NCBI GenBank assembly: GCA_002440745.1
Contig: DJVB01000014.1
Coordinates: 9,107 to 22,143 of the forward strand
Reading direction: 5' to 3'
DNA: 13,037 bases
DNA from: Bacteroidales bacterium UBA6267
GTDB lineage: Bacteria > Bacteroidota > Bacteroidia > Bacteroidales > UBA1556
In this document: one piece after another, positions 1 to 6,387 of the stretch
Numbering within the stretch: the stretch's first letter is position 1
Layout of the letters: each line of letters opens with the position of its first letter
Position numbers and translations under genes: made by a program
The notes under the pieces: model-generated
What the model was told of the DNA's origin: nothing
Database searches by the model: none
What the model saw: only the letters and a program-made list of their open reading frames with translations

Positions 1-6
1 TTGTGA

Positions 7-37
7 ACCGTCTCTACAGGGTTTTAATTGTAAATGT
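7..37. repeat. Copy 1 of a two-copy extragenic motif (ACCGTCTC...GTTTTAAT)
   Basis: This stretch, just past the 3' end of the leftmost gene, reads ACCGTCTC, a short variable part, then GTTTTAAT and TGTAAATGT. It matches the segment at 4049-4078 in the same orientation with a few substitutions and one gap. Each copy has short complementary arms (AACC at 6-9 with GGTT at 20-23 here). The two copies bracket the block of three secreted-protein genes. It is probably a degraded dispersed extragenic repeat. Chance or a shared regulatory role cannot be excluded from two copies. Confidence 0.4.
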
Positions 38-64
38 AGGCTTGAAAAAGGTATTAATCCCTTT

Positions 65-1015
65 CTATTCTATTTCGGTTAGGGGCATGTTTGCACCAAT
101 GGAAATCAGGTAGTTATAGAGTTTCATGTTTTCCTTCATGCGAACTTTCACATGGAAATCGGGCATGATGGCGTAGTATTTCTCAGCTTGCGGATAGTTA
201 CCAAGCAACTCGTAACACATTGCTAAACAAAATGCTGCTTCTTTATTAGAATTGTCGGCATTATAGATGCGTAAATATATGGAGCCCAATTTTTTAATCT
301 CACCATTAGCTAGAAGGTCGGAGGCAAGTTTGATTTCCTCTTTAAGTGCTTTGTCGGAGGTTTTAACTTTCAAAAATTTATAGTAAACATGTTCTATTTC
401 ATAAAAATAGAATGTATGATATAGCTCTGTTTTCAGTTTGCTTTCACAGGATTTCAAAAGGTCGTCCACCGATTTATATTTAGTATCAGGCTTGCGCTCG
501 TAATCTGCCGAAACGAAAATCGTATCTGTATCCGAAGATTTGTCGGAATAAGTATAAGTTATAATCACCTGAATTTCAGCCATATTTGTTTGACGGATTT
601 CGTAGTAAGGTAAGGCTCCTCCAACATTGGATTGGCGTTCATACAAAAGCTTTTCCTCAATCGCCACATCCGTTTTGATATAGTAAGTGCCACTCACTAC
701 CACGTCAGCACCCGACTCGCTCGTTAGTTTTTCGAACATTGGCTCACGAGTCCAACTGATATGATTCTGAATTTTCTTCTTTTCTATTCCTGAATAGGTA
801 GAATAACAGACATTTAGATTTTCTTCGATTAGAGCATTAATGTCCATTTGCAACTCTTTACCGGTATTCTGAAGAGGTTTAAAATATATTTTTTTACCCC
901 GAATTTTTGTTTCCGATTTTTGCTTAAACTGATAAAAATAGCCCTCTTGGGCGAAACCATTCACCAATAATAACATGGTGAATGTCAATGCTATAAGATG
1001 TTTTATATTGCTCAT
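65..1015 (-). CDS. Secreted protein of unknown function with C-terminal TPR-like helices
   Basis: This is a 316-residue protein I do not recognise as a named family. It begins with a clear signal peptide: a hydrophobic core at residues 7-19 and probable cleavage after FA, before Gln23, so it should be exported to the periplasm or cell envelope. Residues about 40-175 are mixed alpha/beta and contain GADVVVSGTYYI (102-113), which resembles the beta-strand of CsgG/LpoB-like envelope proteins, though this is only a motif-level resemblance. Residues 255-285 (NKEAAFCLAMCYELLGNYPQAEKYY region) look like one TPR hairpin, a protein-protein interaction element. It lies 45 bases downstream of the 174-residue secreted protein on the same strand and is probably cotranscribed with it. 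Its TAG stop is at 65-67. The reading frame and export are fairly secure, the function is not known. Confidence 0.85.
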   Translation of the reverse strand: MSNIKHLIALTFTMLLLVNGFAQEGYFYQFKQKSETKIRGKKIYFKPLQNTGKELQMDINALIEENLNVCYSTYSGIEKKKIQNHISWTREPMFEKLTSESGADVVVSGTYYIKTDVAIEEKLLYERQSNVGGALPYYEIRQTNMAEIQVIITYTYSDKSSDTDTIFVSADYERKPDTKYKSVDDLLKSCESKLKTELYHTFYFYEIEHVYYKFLKVKTSDKALKEEIKLASDLLANGEIKKLGSIYLRIYNADNSNKEAAFCLAMCYELLGNYPQAEKYYAIMPDFHVKVRMKENMKLYNYLISIGANMPLTEIE

Positions 1016-1060
1016 AATAATTTGAGTTTTAGATTTAGATAAATTGAATTTTGGAACACT

Positions 1061-1585
1061 TTAAAAAACGTGGATAAGTTTCCATTTACCGGCTTCGTTT
1101 TCGGAGGTCGTATTTTGCAAACTTCCATCAGGATTGATTTTTAGGTAATTGCCGGTTCTAGCATTTTTTATCAGGACTCTTTCCCCTCGAACAATGAAAC
1201 GCCATTGCATCGACAGTTTGTTGATAATGAATTTACTGCGGGAGAAGAAAATCTTTTTCTCATCGGCATTATCCTCAACCACCCAGTCGTAGTTGTCGGG
1301 GTTGTTTTCGGTGATGAGATTATGAATGACAAAGAGGCGTTCGGCGTTGACAACACCTTCGGGCAGGTCAACCGTGAAATAGTTGACAGGCATTTCCTTT
1401 GATGGGTCATACTTCACGGGAGTTTTGGCGAGGCAGAGGCTGGTTGCGTCATCAACAACAATAAATTTGGTGTATTTCTTATTGACCAATGCGTCTTCTT
1501 TTTTAGTAACCACTGTAAAGAGCGAATCGGCTGAAACAGCGCTCATTAGAATTACAGCTATAACAGCGAGTTTTAATATTTTCAT
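1061..1585 (-). CDS. Small secreted protein with a ricin-B/beta-trefoil-like C-terminus
   Basis: This is a 174-residue protein with an N-terminal signal peptide (hydrophobic residues 4-16, likely cleavage near SAVSA-D at 19-20). The last 40 residues, RVLIKNARTGNYLKIN (136-151) followed by DGSLQNTT and GKWKLI, have the pattern of one beta-trefoil (ricin B-like/RICIN) lobe: a strand with G-x-Y-L, a short loop, then a Trp-containing strand. Such lobes often bind carbohydrate or act as structural repeats, but only one lobe is obvious, so binding is a guess. It is on the minus strand between two other secreted proteins and starts about 50 bases past the terminator of the upstream gene. It therefore either has its own promoter or depends on read-through. 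A 65-codon frame on the opposite strand inside it is a shadow. Confidence 0.82.
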   Translation of the reverse strand: MKILKLAVIAVILMSAVSADSLFTVVTKKEDALVNKKYTKFIVVDDATSLCLAKTPVKYDPSKEMPVNYFTVDLPEGVVNAERLFVIHNLITENNPDNYDWVVEDNADEKKIFFSRSKFIINKLSMQWRFIVRGERVLIKNARTGNYLKINPDGSLQNTTSENEAGKWKLIHVF

Positions 1586-1636
1586 GATATGGAATTTTAA
1601 GATTTGTAGGGCATGAAGTGAAAAATTTTGATAGTC

Positions 1637-1672
1637 AAAAAAAGAAGGGCTTTAGCCATTCAGCTAAAGCCC
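1637..1672 (-). terminator. Strong rho-independent terminator of the 740-residue secreted protein gene
   Basis: The arms GGGCTTTAGC (1647-1656) and GCTAAAGCCC (1663-1672) are a perfect 10-bp inverted repeat with a 6-base loop. On the minus strand the hairpin is followed, after TTC, by seven T residues (the A-run at 1637-1643). It begins 9 bases beyond the TAG stop (1682-1684) of the upstream minus-strand gene. This is a textbook intrinsic terminator in the minus direction. Confidence 0.92.
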
Positions 1673-1681
1673 AGTTAATCA

Positions 1682-3904
1682 CTAATATTTGAAGGTACGA
1701 GTTGCGGTGTAAGGACCCACTTTCATTTCGGTCCAGTTGCCTTGTTCATCATATTTGAAATTAGCTTCCCAAACCATGGTATTACCCACTTCAAATCCCT
1801 CGGTGCTAATTTTGTTTTTAGGAGCAGTGCCTTGTGCATAAGACTCAGCAAACCATTCTTTTACGCTCATTTTCTGAGAAACGTTCAATTTGCCTTGAAT
1901 CTCGAAACGATATTGAACTTTGGTTGGATTGCCTTTGTCGTCTTGTTCCAAAATCACCACTTCGCGTAACATTTTGTCGGCAACAATCTCTTGAGTTTTG
2001 CCTGCGGCACCGGCCATTCCTGACACGAAACTGGTTTTTACATTACCGTCCCAGCTCCAATTGGTGAATACGCCTTGCTCGTTGATATCAGCACCGGTTA
2101 CAAACTCTGTAGAGGTGAAGTTTTTCTTTGGCTGAATGCCACTGGCAGCAATGATTTCTTTGAAGATTGCGTTGGTTTTGAAATATCTGCTTTTTCCTTG
2201 GAAATAGATACGGCCTTCCAAATCGACTTTCAGTTGCACGGTTTCGTCTGAAGTTTTATCGCTGAAAAGTCCGGCTTTCTTGGTGATATTATTGGCTGAG
2301 CAGAAGGTTTTTCCTACAACAGGATCGAAGATAGCATTGATTTTTCCTCCAAAATACATAGGAGAAGCGAATGAACGTTGCCAAACACCGGCATCCGTTT
2401 CAACATAGAGATATTCACCGGTTTCTTTGTCGTAGGTAGGTTTGAGTTCACGAGAATAAAGTTTGTCTTTTGAACCATCGTCAGCAATGGCAACTTGCTC
2501 AGTTTCCAACTGTTTGATTCTTCTTTTGGAGTCGAACTTAGCCACAAAAGTGATAGGCTCCATACCTTCTTTTGTGATAACTCCATCCACTCTTTTAGGC
2601 ATTCCGGCAAAATCTTGCAGTGGGAAAAATTGGAAAGGATAGTCAAGTTCGTAAAGTTGGCAAAGGAGGTCGTTATGTGCGTAGAAATCAACAAATTTGG
2701 CTAAGTCGCGATTGATTGTTTTGAAGAGTTTTTCGTAGCGTTTTGCACCTGCTGCATAGAATGTTACAAAGGTTTCGATGTCGTTATAGTTGCGGAATTT
2801 CTTCATGTCTTTCATGCCAACAAATAAACCTTTACGTTCTTCTTTAGGCAATTTACCTTGCAAAGCCAAATTCCATTTTCTCATTTTTTCGATAGTTTCG
2901 CCAATTTCTTCTCCGTATTTTTTATAATATTCCATTGCTTTTTCAGGATTTTCGAGCCAAGAATAGCATACGGAAAGATTGTGGAAAGCCACCCAACGAG
3001 TTTTTTCGCTACATAGGCTAATATTAGATTCGATAATGTCAACAAATGCTTTCACTTGTTCTTTTTCTGATTTGCTCAAAAGCAAGCCTTGTTTGCCTTC
3101 AAAGATGCTTAATACAGGCTCAATCAGTTTTTTAGATTCTTTTATCTCTTTGATTACACCTAATTTAATAGGAGCATCGAATACTCCAAAACCATATCGA
3201 CCAAAAACATCCTGACGTACGCGATTGTAAGCCACGTTGATGCCGATTTTTTCGCTTTCGGTCAATTCTTCACTTTCCTGAACAGTAACTGTTCCAATGC
3301 CGCCTGCCGGTTGTGTCGGTGGGGTGTAGTTTTTAGACTTCTTTGTTCCTTCCAATATTCCAAGATTGTTTTCCAAAAGAATTTCCCCTTGAGGAGTGGA
3401 TACTTTATAACGGCAGTTGATATAGTATGGAATGTCGTAGTAGCCGTTTTTGTCGGGTGATAAGGTTTTCATTCCTGCGCTTGGGGATGGATCATCTTCG
3501 TTGAGTACATAAATCTCAACAATTACAACACCTTTAGTTCCTGCATCTGCAATGATGTACTCGGGTACAAATGACCACACTGCAAAGCGTCCTTTTTCGT
3601 CTTTAAAAGCATCAATAGCCTTCGTCAATTTTGCGTTGTAGTCCATCGCACTGTTAGCGGTATTGGCAACAGCAGCACCCACAGCGCCAAATTTGGCACC
3701 CATAGCACTGTTTTTCGACTGCTGCTCTTCGCGTTTGGCATCTTGCAAAGCAACATCGGTAGAAAGAAATACATCGGCATACATAAACTGTACACCATTG
3801 GCCGGAGCCTGAAAATAGCTGATAGTTTCTGGCCCCTTAATCGATTGGGCTCCAGCGATTAGCATCAGCGTCATTGCAACACTCATTAAAATAAGCTTTT
3901 TCAT
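1682..3904 (-). CDS. Large secreted protein of unknown function with a TPR-like segment
   Basis: This is a 740-residue protein with a signal peptide (hydrophobic residues 4-18, probable cleavage AGA before Gln20), so it is exported. I do not recognise a named family. Residues 60-95 are Ala/Ser-rich and probably helical. Residues 110-190 look like a beta-rich domain. A linker rich in Pro/Thr/Gly lies at about 190-210. Residues 300-330 (WVAFHNLSVCYSWLENPEKAMEYYKKYG region) form a TPR-like helix pair. The C-terminal half (about 435-740) is beta-rich and has two motifs reminiscent of YD/RHS-type strands, DDKGNPTKVQY (655-665) and KYDEQGNWTEMKV (717-729). Its gene ends at the strong hairpin terminator at 1637-1672 and is divergent from the AI-2E gene across a 270-base gap. 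A role in the envelope or at the surface is inferred only from export and the repeats. Confidence 0.87.
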   Translation of the reverse strand: MKKLILMSVAMTLMLIAGAQSIKGPETISYFQAPANGVQFMYADVFLSTDVALQDAKREEQQSKNSAMGAKFGAVGAAVANTANSAMDYNAKLTKAIDAFKDEKGRFAVWSFVPEYIIADAGTKGVVIVEIYVLNEDDPSPSAGMKTLSPDKNGYYDIPYYINCRYKVSTPQGEILLENNLGILEGTKKSKNYTPPTQPAGGIGTVTVQESEELTESEKIGINVAYNRVRQDVFGRYGFGVFDAPIKLGVIKEIKESKKLIEPVLSIFEGKQGLLLSKSEKEQVKAFVDIIESNISLCSEKTRWVAFHNLSVCYSWLENPEKAMEYYKKYGEEIGETIEKMRKWNLALQGKLPKEERKGLFVGMKDMKKFRNYNDIETFVTFYAAGAKRYEKLFKTINRDLAKFVDFYAHNDLLCQLYELDYPFQFFPLQDFAGMPKRVDGVITKEGMEPITFVAKFDSKRRIKQLETEQVAIADDGSKDKLYSRELKPTYDKETGEYLYVETDAGVWQRSFASPMYFGGKINAIFDPVVGKTFCSANNITKKAGLFSDKTSDETVQLKVDLEGRIYFQGKSRYFKTNAIFKEIIAASGIQPKKNFTSTEFVTGADINEQGVFTNWSWDGNVKTSFVSGMAGAAGKTQEIVADKMLREVVILEQDDKGNPTKVQYRFEIQGKLNVSQKMSVKEWFAESYAQGTAPKNKISTEGFEVGNTMVWEANFKYDEQGNWTEMKVGPYTATRTFKY

Positions 3905-4174
3905 GTTAATTGATTTTAGTTAATAATGATTTGACTTAATGAGAAATCCTTCCCGGGTGTTATCCTCTGAATTTCTCTTCCTATTTGTTGCATTCATTAT
4001 CCTGTTTTGAAAAGTGAAATTGATTTTTTTTCCATGAAAATTGCCTGCACCGTCTCAACCGGTTTTAATGATAAACATCGTTTTTTTTAATTGAAGATTT
4101 TCTTTGTTTTGATATTGGCAATTCCATTAATTTCACAACTTGTTTGAGTATCGTTCACGCAGTAAACATAAATT
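3905..4174. promoter_or_regulatory. Divergent intergenic region, presumed to hold two promoters
   Basis: These 270 AT-rich bases separate the start of the 740-residue secreted protein (minus) from the start of the AI-2E gene (plus), so both promoters should lie here. I looked for the Bacteroidota -7 element TAnnTTTG and its -33 partner and found no convincing match on either strand. The extragenic repeat at 4049-4078 sits in the middle. Both start codons have A/T-rich upstream sequence without a Shine-Dalgarno motif, as is usual in this phylum. Confidence 0.4.
4049..4078. repeat. Copy 2 of the two-copy extragenic motif
   Basis: The sequence ACCGTCTCAACCGGTTTT followed by AATGATAAACAT resembles positions 7-37 in the same orientation. 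ACCG (4049-4052) and CGGT (4060-4063) can pair, giving a small hairpin with a 7-base loop, and AACCGGTT inside it is a perfect palindrome. It lies in the middle of the divergent promoter region. It is likely a dispersed extragenic element, with an operator as the alternative. Confidence 0.4.
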
Positions 4175-5272
4175 ATGAAATTTAAACCTTCCAAAGAATT
4201 AATAATCAGTGGCTTAATCTTAATTTTAGGCTTTGCTTTCGTCTATTATTTCACTTCTATTGTGGTGTATATGGTCATCGCTGCGGTAGTTTCCCTTTTG
4301 GTTAATCCGCTAAAACAGCTGTTTCTAAAGATTTCCATTAAAGGAAAATCGCCCGGAAACAATTTGGCCTCGGTAGTAGCTCTGCTTAGTTTTCTAATCG
4401 TCTCCGGCGGTATTATCACCTTGCTTATTCCTGCCATTGCATCCCAAACTTCCGACTTAGCTAACTTAGATTATAATGCTATTGGTCAGAGTATTAATGA
4501 TTCATTTGTAAAAACGGAAGCAACGCTGATAGAATACGGGATAATTGACTCAAACGAAACCCTTGCTTCTATTCTGCAAACGTATATTCATTCCTTTGTT
4601 GCCGGTATTCAAATCGACAAAATTGCCTCGGGTGCCATTTCCACTGTCGGCTCCCTTTTCATGGGCTTTTTTTCTGTAGTTTTCATTTCATTTTTCTTTA
4701 TTCGCGATGAAAGTATGTTTCAAAATATCATCCTGCTTTTCATTCCCGAACAAAAGAAGAAAAACGTTCAGCATATTCTTATCAAAATCAAGAAGATGCT
4801 TTCGCGGTATTTTTTGGGCTTAATGACGGAAATGGGTGTGATGATGATTCTTGAAAGCATTGGCGGTTTTATTATCGGTCTCGAAAATGCCTTGCTCATT
4901 GGTTTCCTTGGCGGCATGCTCAATATCATTCCTTATATCGGACCTTTAATCGGTGGATTTTTGGCTGCCGTATTGGTCACTATCTCCAATATCAGTTTGG
5001 GAATAGACGCCACAATCCCTTTGGTATTAGGCATTGTTACCGTTTTTGCCATTGCCAATTTAATCGATAATTTCCTGCTTCAACCGATTATTTACTCCAA
5101 CTCTGTGCTTGCTCATCCGCTCGAGATTTTCATAGTAATCATTGTCGGCGGTTCACTTTATGGTCCCTTAGGGATGATTTTAGCCATTCCGGTTTATACC
5201 ATATTGCGGGTTGTTGCCAAAGAGTTTTTCAGCGAATTGGACTTTGTGAGAAAAGTCACTAAATCCATCTGA
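4175..5272 (+). CDS. AI-2E family transporter (PerM/UPF0118-like membrane protein)
   Basis: This 365-residue polytopic inner-membrane protein has the usual length of the AI-2E family. Members have been linked to export of small molecules such as autoinducer-2 and to Na+/Li+-H+ antiport, so the substrate here cannot be named. Hydrophobic segments are at about 9-42, 64-90, 155-176, 215-236, 238-270, 280-300 and 314-346, some long enough to be two helices. The family signatures are clear: NIIPYIGPLIGG (250-261), IDNFLLQPIIYS (297-308), and the C-terminal HPLEIFIVIIVGG (314-326) followed by GPLGMILAIPVY (330-341). The soluble segment at about 91-150 corresponds to the variable region between the second and third membrane blocks. 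The stop overlaps the start of the radical SAM gene by one base (TGATG at 5270-5274), so the two are probably translationally coupled. Confidence 0.93.
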   Translation: MKFKPSKELIISGLILILGFAFVYYFTSIVVYMVIAAVVSLLVNPLKQLFLKISIKGKSPGNNLASVVALLSFLIVSGGIITLLIPAIASQTSDLANLDYNAIGQSINDSFVKTEATLIEYGIIDSNETLASILQTYIHSFVAGIQIDKIASGAISTVGSLFMGFFSVVFISFFFIRDESMFQNIILLFIPEQKKKNVQHILIKIKKMLSRYFLGLMTEMGVMMILESIGGFIIGLENALLIGFLGGMLNIIPYIGPLIGGFLAAVLVTISNISLGIDATIPLVLGIVTVFAIANLIDNFLLQPIIYSNSVLAHPLEIFIVIIVGGSLYGPLGMILAIPVYTILRVVAKEFFSELDFVRKVTKSI

Positions 5273-6285
5273 TGAACAGATACTTACTGACTTATTACCT
5301 TTCATTTTTCAGAACTCTTACACTGAAACGCTTGAGCAATTTTCTGCTTCTCAATATCACCTATTATTTTTCGGCAATCACGCGCAAAGCTTTTTACAAG
5401 GGAATGCCGGCAAGCATTTCCATCGAGCCTACAACAAGTTGCAACCTACAATGCCCTGAGTGTCCGAGTGGTCTGCGCAAATTTACCCGCGCAACCGGTT
5501 CGCTTTCGGAAGAAACCTTCAACCGAATTGTGGAGCAACTTGGCGAAAAACTTATCTATGTGACCTTTTATTTTCAGGGCGAACCTTTGCTACATCGTAG
5601 CTTTACCGATTATATCCAAAAACTTTCTAAGGCAAAAATTATAACTGCAACCAGCACCAATGCGCATTTTCTGACGGAAGAAAAAGCTGCACAAATCATC
5701 GCCTCAGGTCTCGATCGGCTTATTGTTTCGGTTGATGGAGCCGATGCCGAAACATACCTAAAATATCGGCGAGGGGGAAATTTTGATCAAGTAATCGAAA
5801 ATATTCGCCGTTTTATAGAAGTTAGAAAACTTATGAAGTCGCCAAAGCCTTTTGTGGAAATGCAGTTTATCGTTTTCAAGCACAACGAGCACCAAATCAG
5901 CGAAATGAAGGCGTTAGCTAAAACGCTTGGGGTGGATAAACTGGCCATAAAAACTGCACAAATATATGAGTTTGAAAAAGGAAGTCCGCTAATGCCCGGA
6001 TTGGTAAAATATTCCCGTTACCGTGAAACCGCTCAGGGAGTTTTTACACTCAAAGGGCATTTACCGAATCGTTGCTATCGCTCGTGGTCGGGCTCCGTAG
6101 TAACTTGGGATGGCAATGTGGTCCCCTGCTGTTTCGACAAAGACGCCACACATCAATTTGGAAATATTATGAAGACTGATTATAAACAGATATTGCAGAA
6201 TCCTGATTACCTGAAATTTAGGCAGCAAATCCTTACCGATAGAAGTCAAATCGAAATTTGCCGAAACTGCACCGAAGGCTTATAA
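5272..6285 (+). CDS. Radical SAM protein with a C-terminal SPASM domain
   Basis: This 337-residue protein belongs to the radical SAM superfamily. The [4Fe-4S]-binding CxxxCxxC motif is CNLQCPEC with Cys57, Cys61 and Cys64. The glycine/GEP SAM-binding element is FQGEPLL (101-107), and later barrel strands include IVSVDGADAETY (151-162). The C-terminus carries a SPASM-type auxiliary cluster region: Cys268 in NRCYRSWSG, Cys286/Cys287 in GNVVPCCFD, a FGNIM segment, and Cys330 and Cys333 at the end (CRNC). SPASM enzymes often modify peptides or proteins, but many are uncharacterised and I see no small precursor peptide nearby. The substrate is therefore unknown. The first 45 residues are hydrophobic/basic and may dock to the membrane, which would fit its coupling to the upstream AI-2E gene (one-base overlap). 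Confidence 0.92.
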   Translation: MNRYLLTYYLSFFRTLTLKRLSNFLLLNITYYFSAITRKAFYKGMPASISIEPTTSCNLQCPECPSGLRKFTRATGSLSEETFNRIVEQLGEKLIYVTFYFQGEPLLHRSFTDYIQKLSKAKIITATSTNAHFLTEEKAAQIIASGLDRLIVSVDGADAETYLKYRRGGNFDQVIENIRRFIEVRKLMKSPKPFVEMQFIVFKHNEHQISEMKALAKTLGVDKLAIKTAQIYEFEKGSPLMPGLVKYSRYRETAQGVFTLKGHLPNRCYRSWSGSVVTWDGNVVPCCFDKDATHQFGNIMKTDYKQILQNPDYLKFRQQILTDRSQIEICRNCTEGL

Positions 6286-6290
6286 AAAAA

Positions 6291-6350
6291 GAAAATCAAT
6301 TGCCTCATTTTGCACCGATGGAAATCGGAAAAAGAAAACAATTGATTTTC
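6291..6350 (-). terminator. Nested inverted repeat, probable terminator between convergent genes
   Basis: The outer arms GAAAATCAATTG (6291-6302) and CAATTGATTTTC (6339-6350) pair perfectly over 12 bp. Inside lies a second hairpin, CCGAT (6315-6319), GGAA loop, ATCGG (6324-6328). Read on the minus strand the outer stem is followed immediately by a run of seven T (A-run at 6284-6290), which fits a terminator for the DUF2723 gene ending at 6388. On the plus strand no T-run follows the stem, so termination of the radical SAM gene is less clear. The stem is AT-rich and the loop long, so its strength is uncertain. Confidence 0.6.
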
Positions 6351-6387
6351 AAGTTAATTACGAACGAAAAGCGCTAAAAAATTACGA

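Noticed and set aside
1205..1402. Open frames on the plus strand opposite the minus-strand gene at 1061-1585 (1205-1402 and 1383-1616).
   Set aside because: They are shadows of a gene with a clear signal peptide and beta-trefoil-like motif, and lack domains or start signals of their own.
2314..2694. A 126-codon minus-strand frame overlapping the 740-residue gene in another frame.
   Set aside because: Out-of-frame shadow. The longer frame has a signal peptide, a terminator and consistent protein-like composition.
4080..4174. Possible Bacteroidota promoter for the AI-2E gene (TTG near 4115, TTGTTTG near 4142).
   Set aside because: The -7 candidate lacks the TA pair of TAnnTTTG and the region is so T-rich that such matches are expected by chance.
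90..6328. TTTGCACC-A/G-ATGGAAATC-A/G-G occurs at 90-109 and 6309-6328 (18 of 20 bases identical).
   Set aside because: One copy is coding sequence at the end of the 316-residue protein and the other is the inner hairpin of the terminator. A match of this quality can arise by chance in 13 kb, and there is no shared context.
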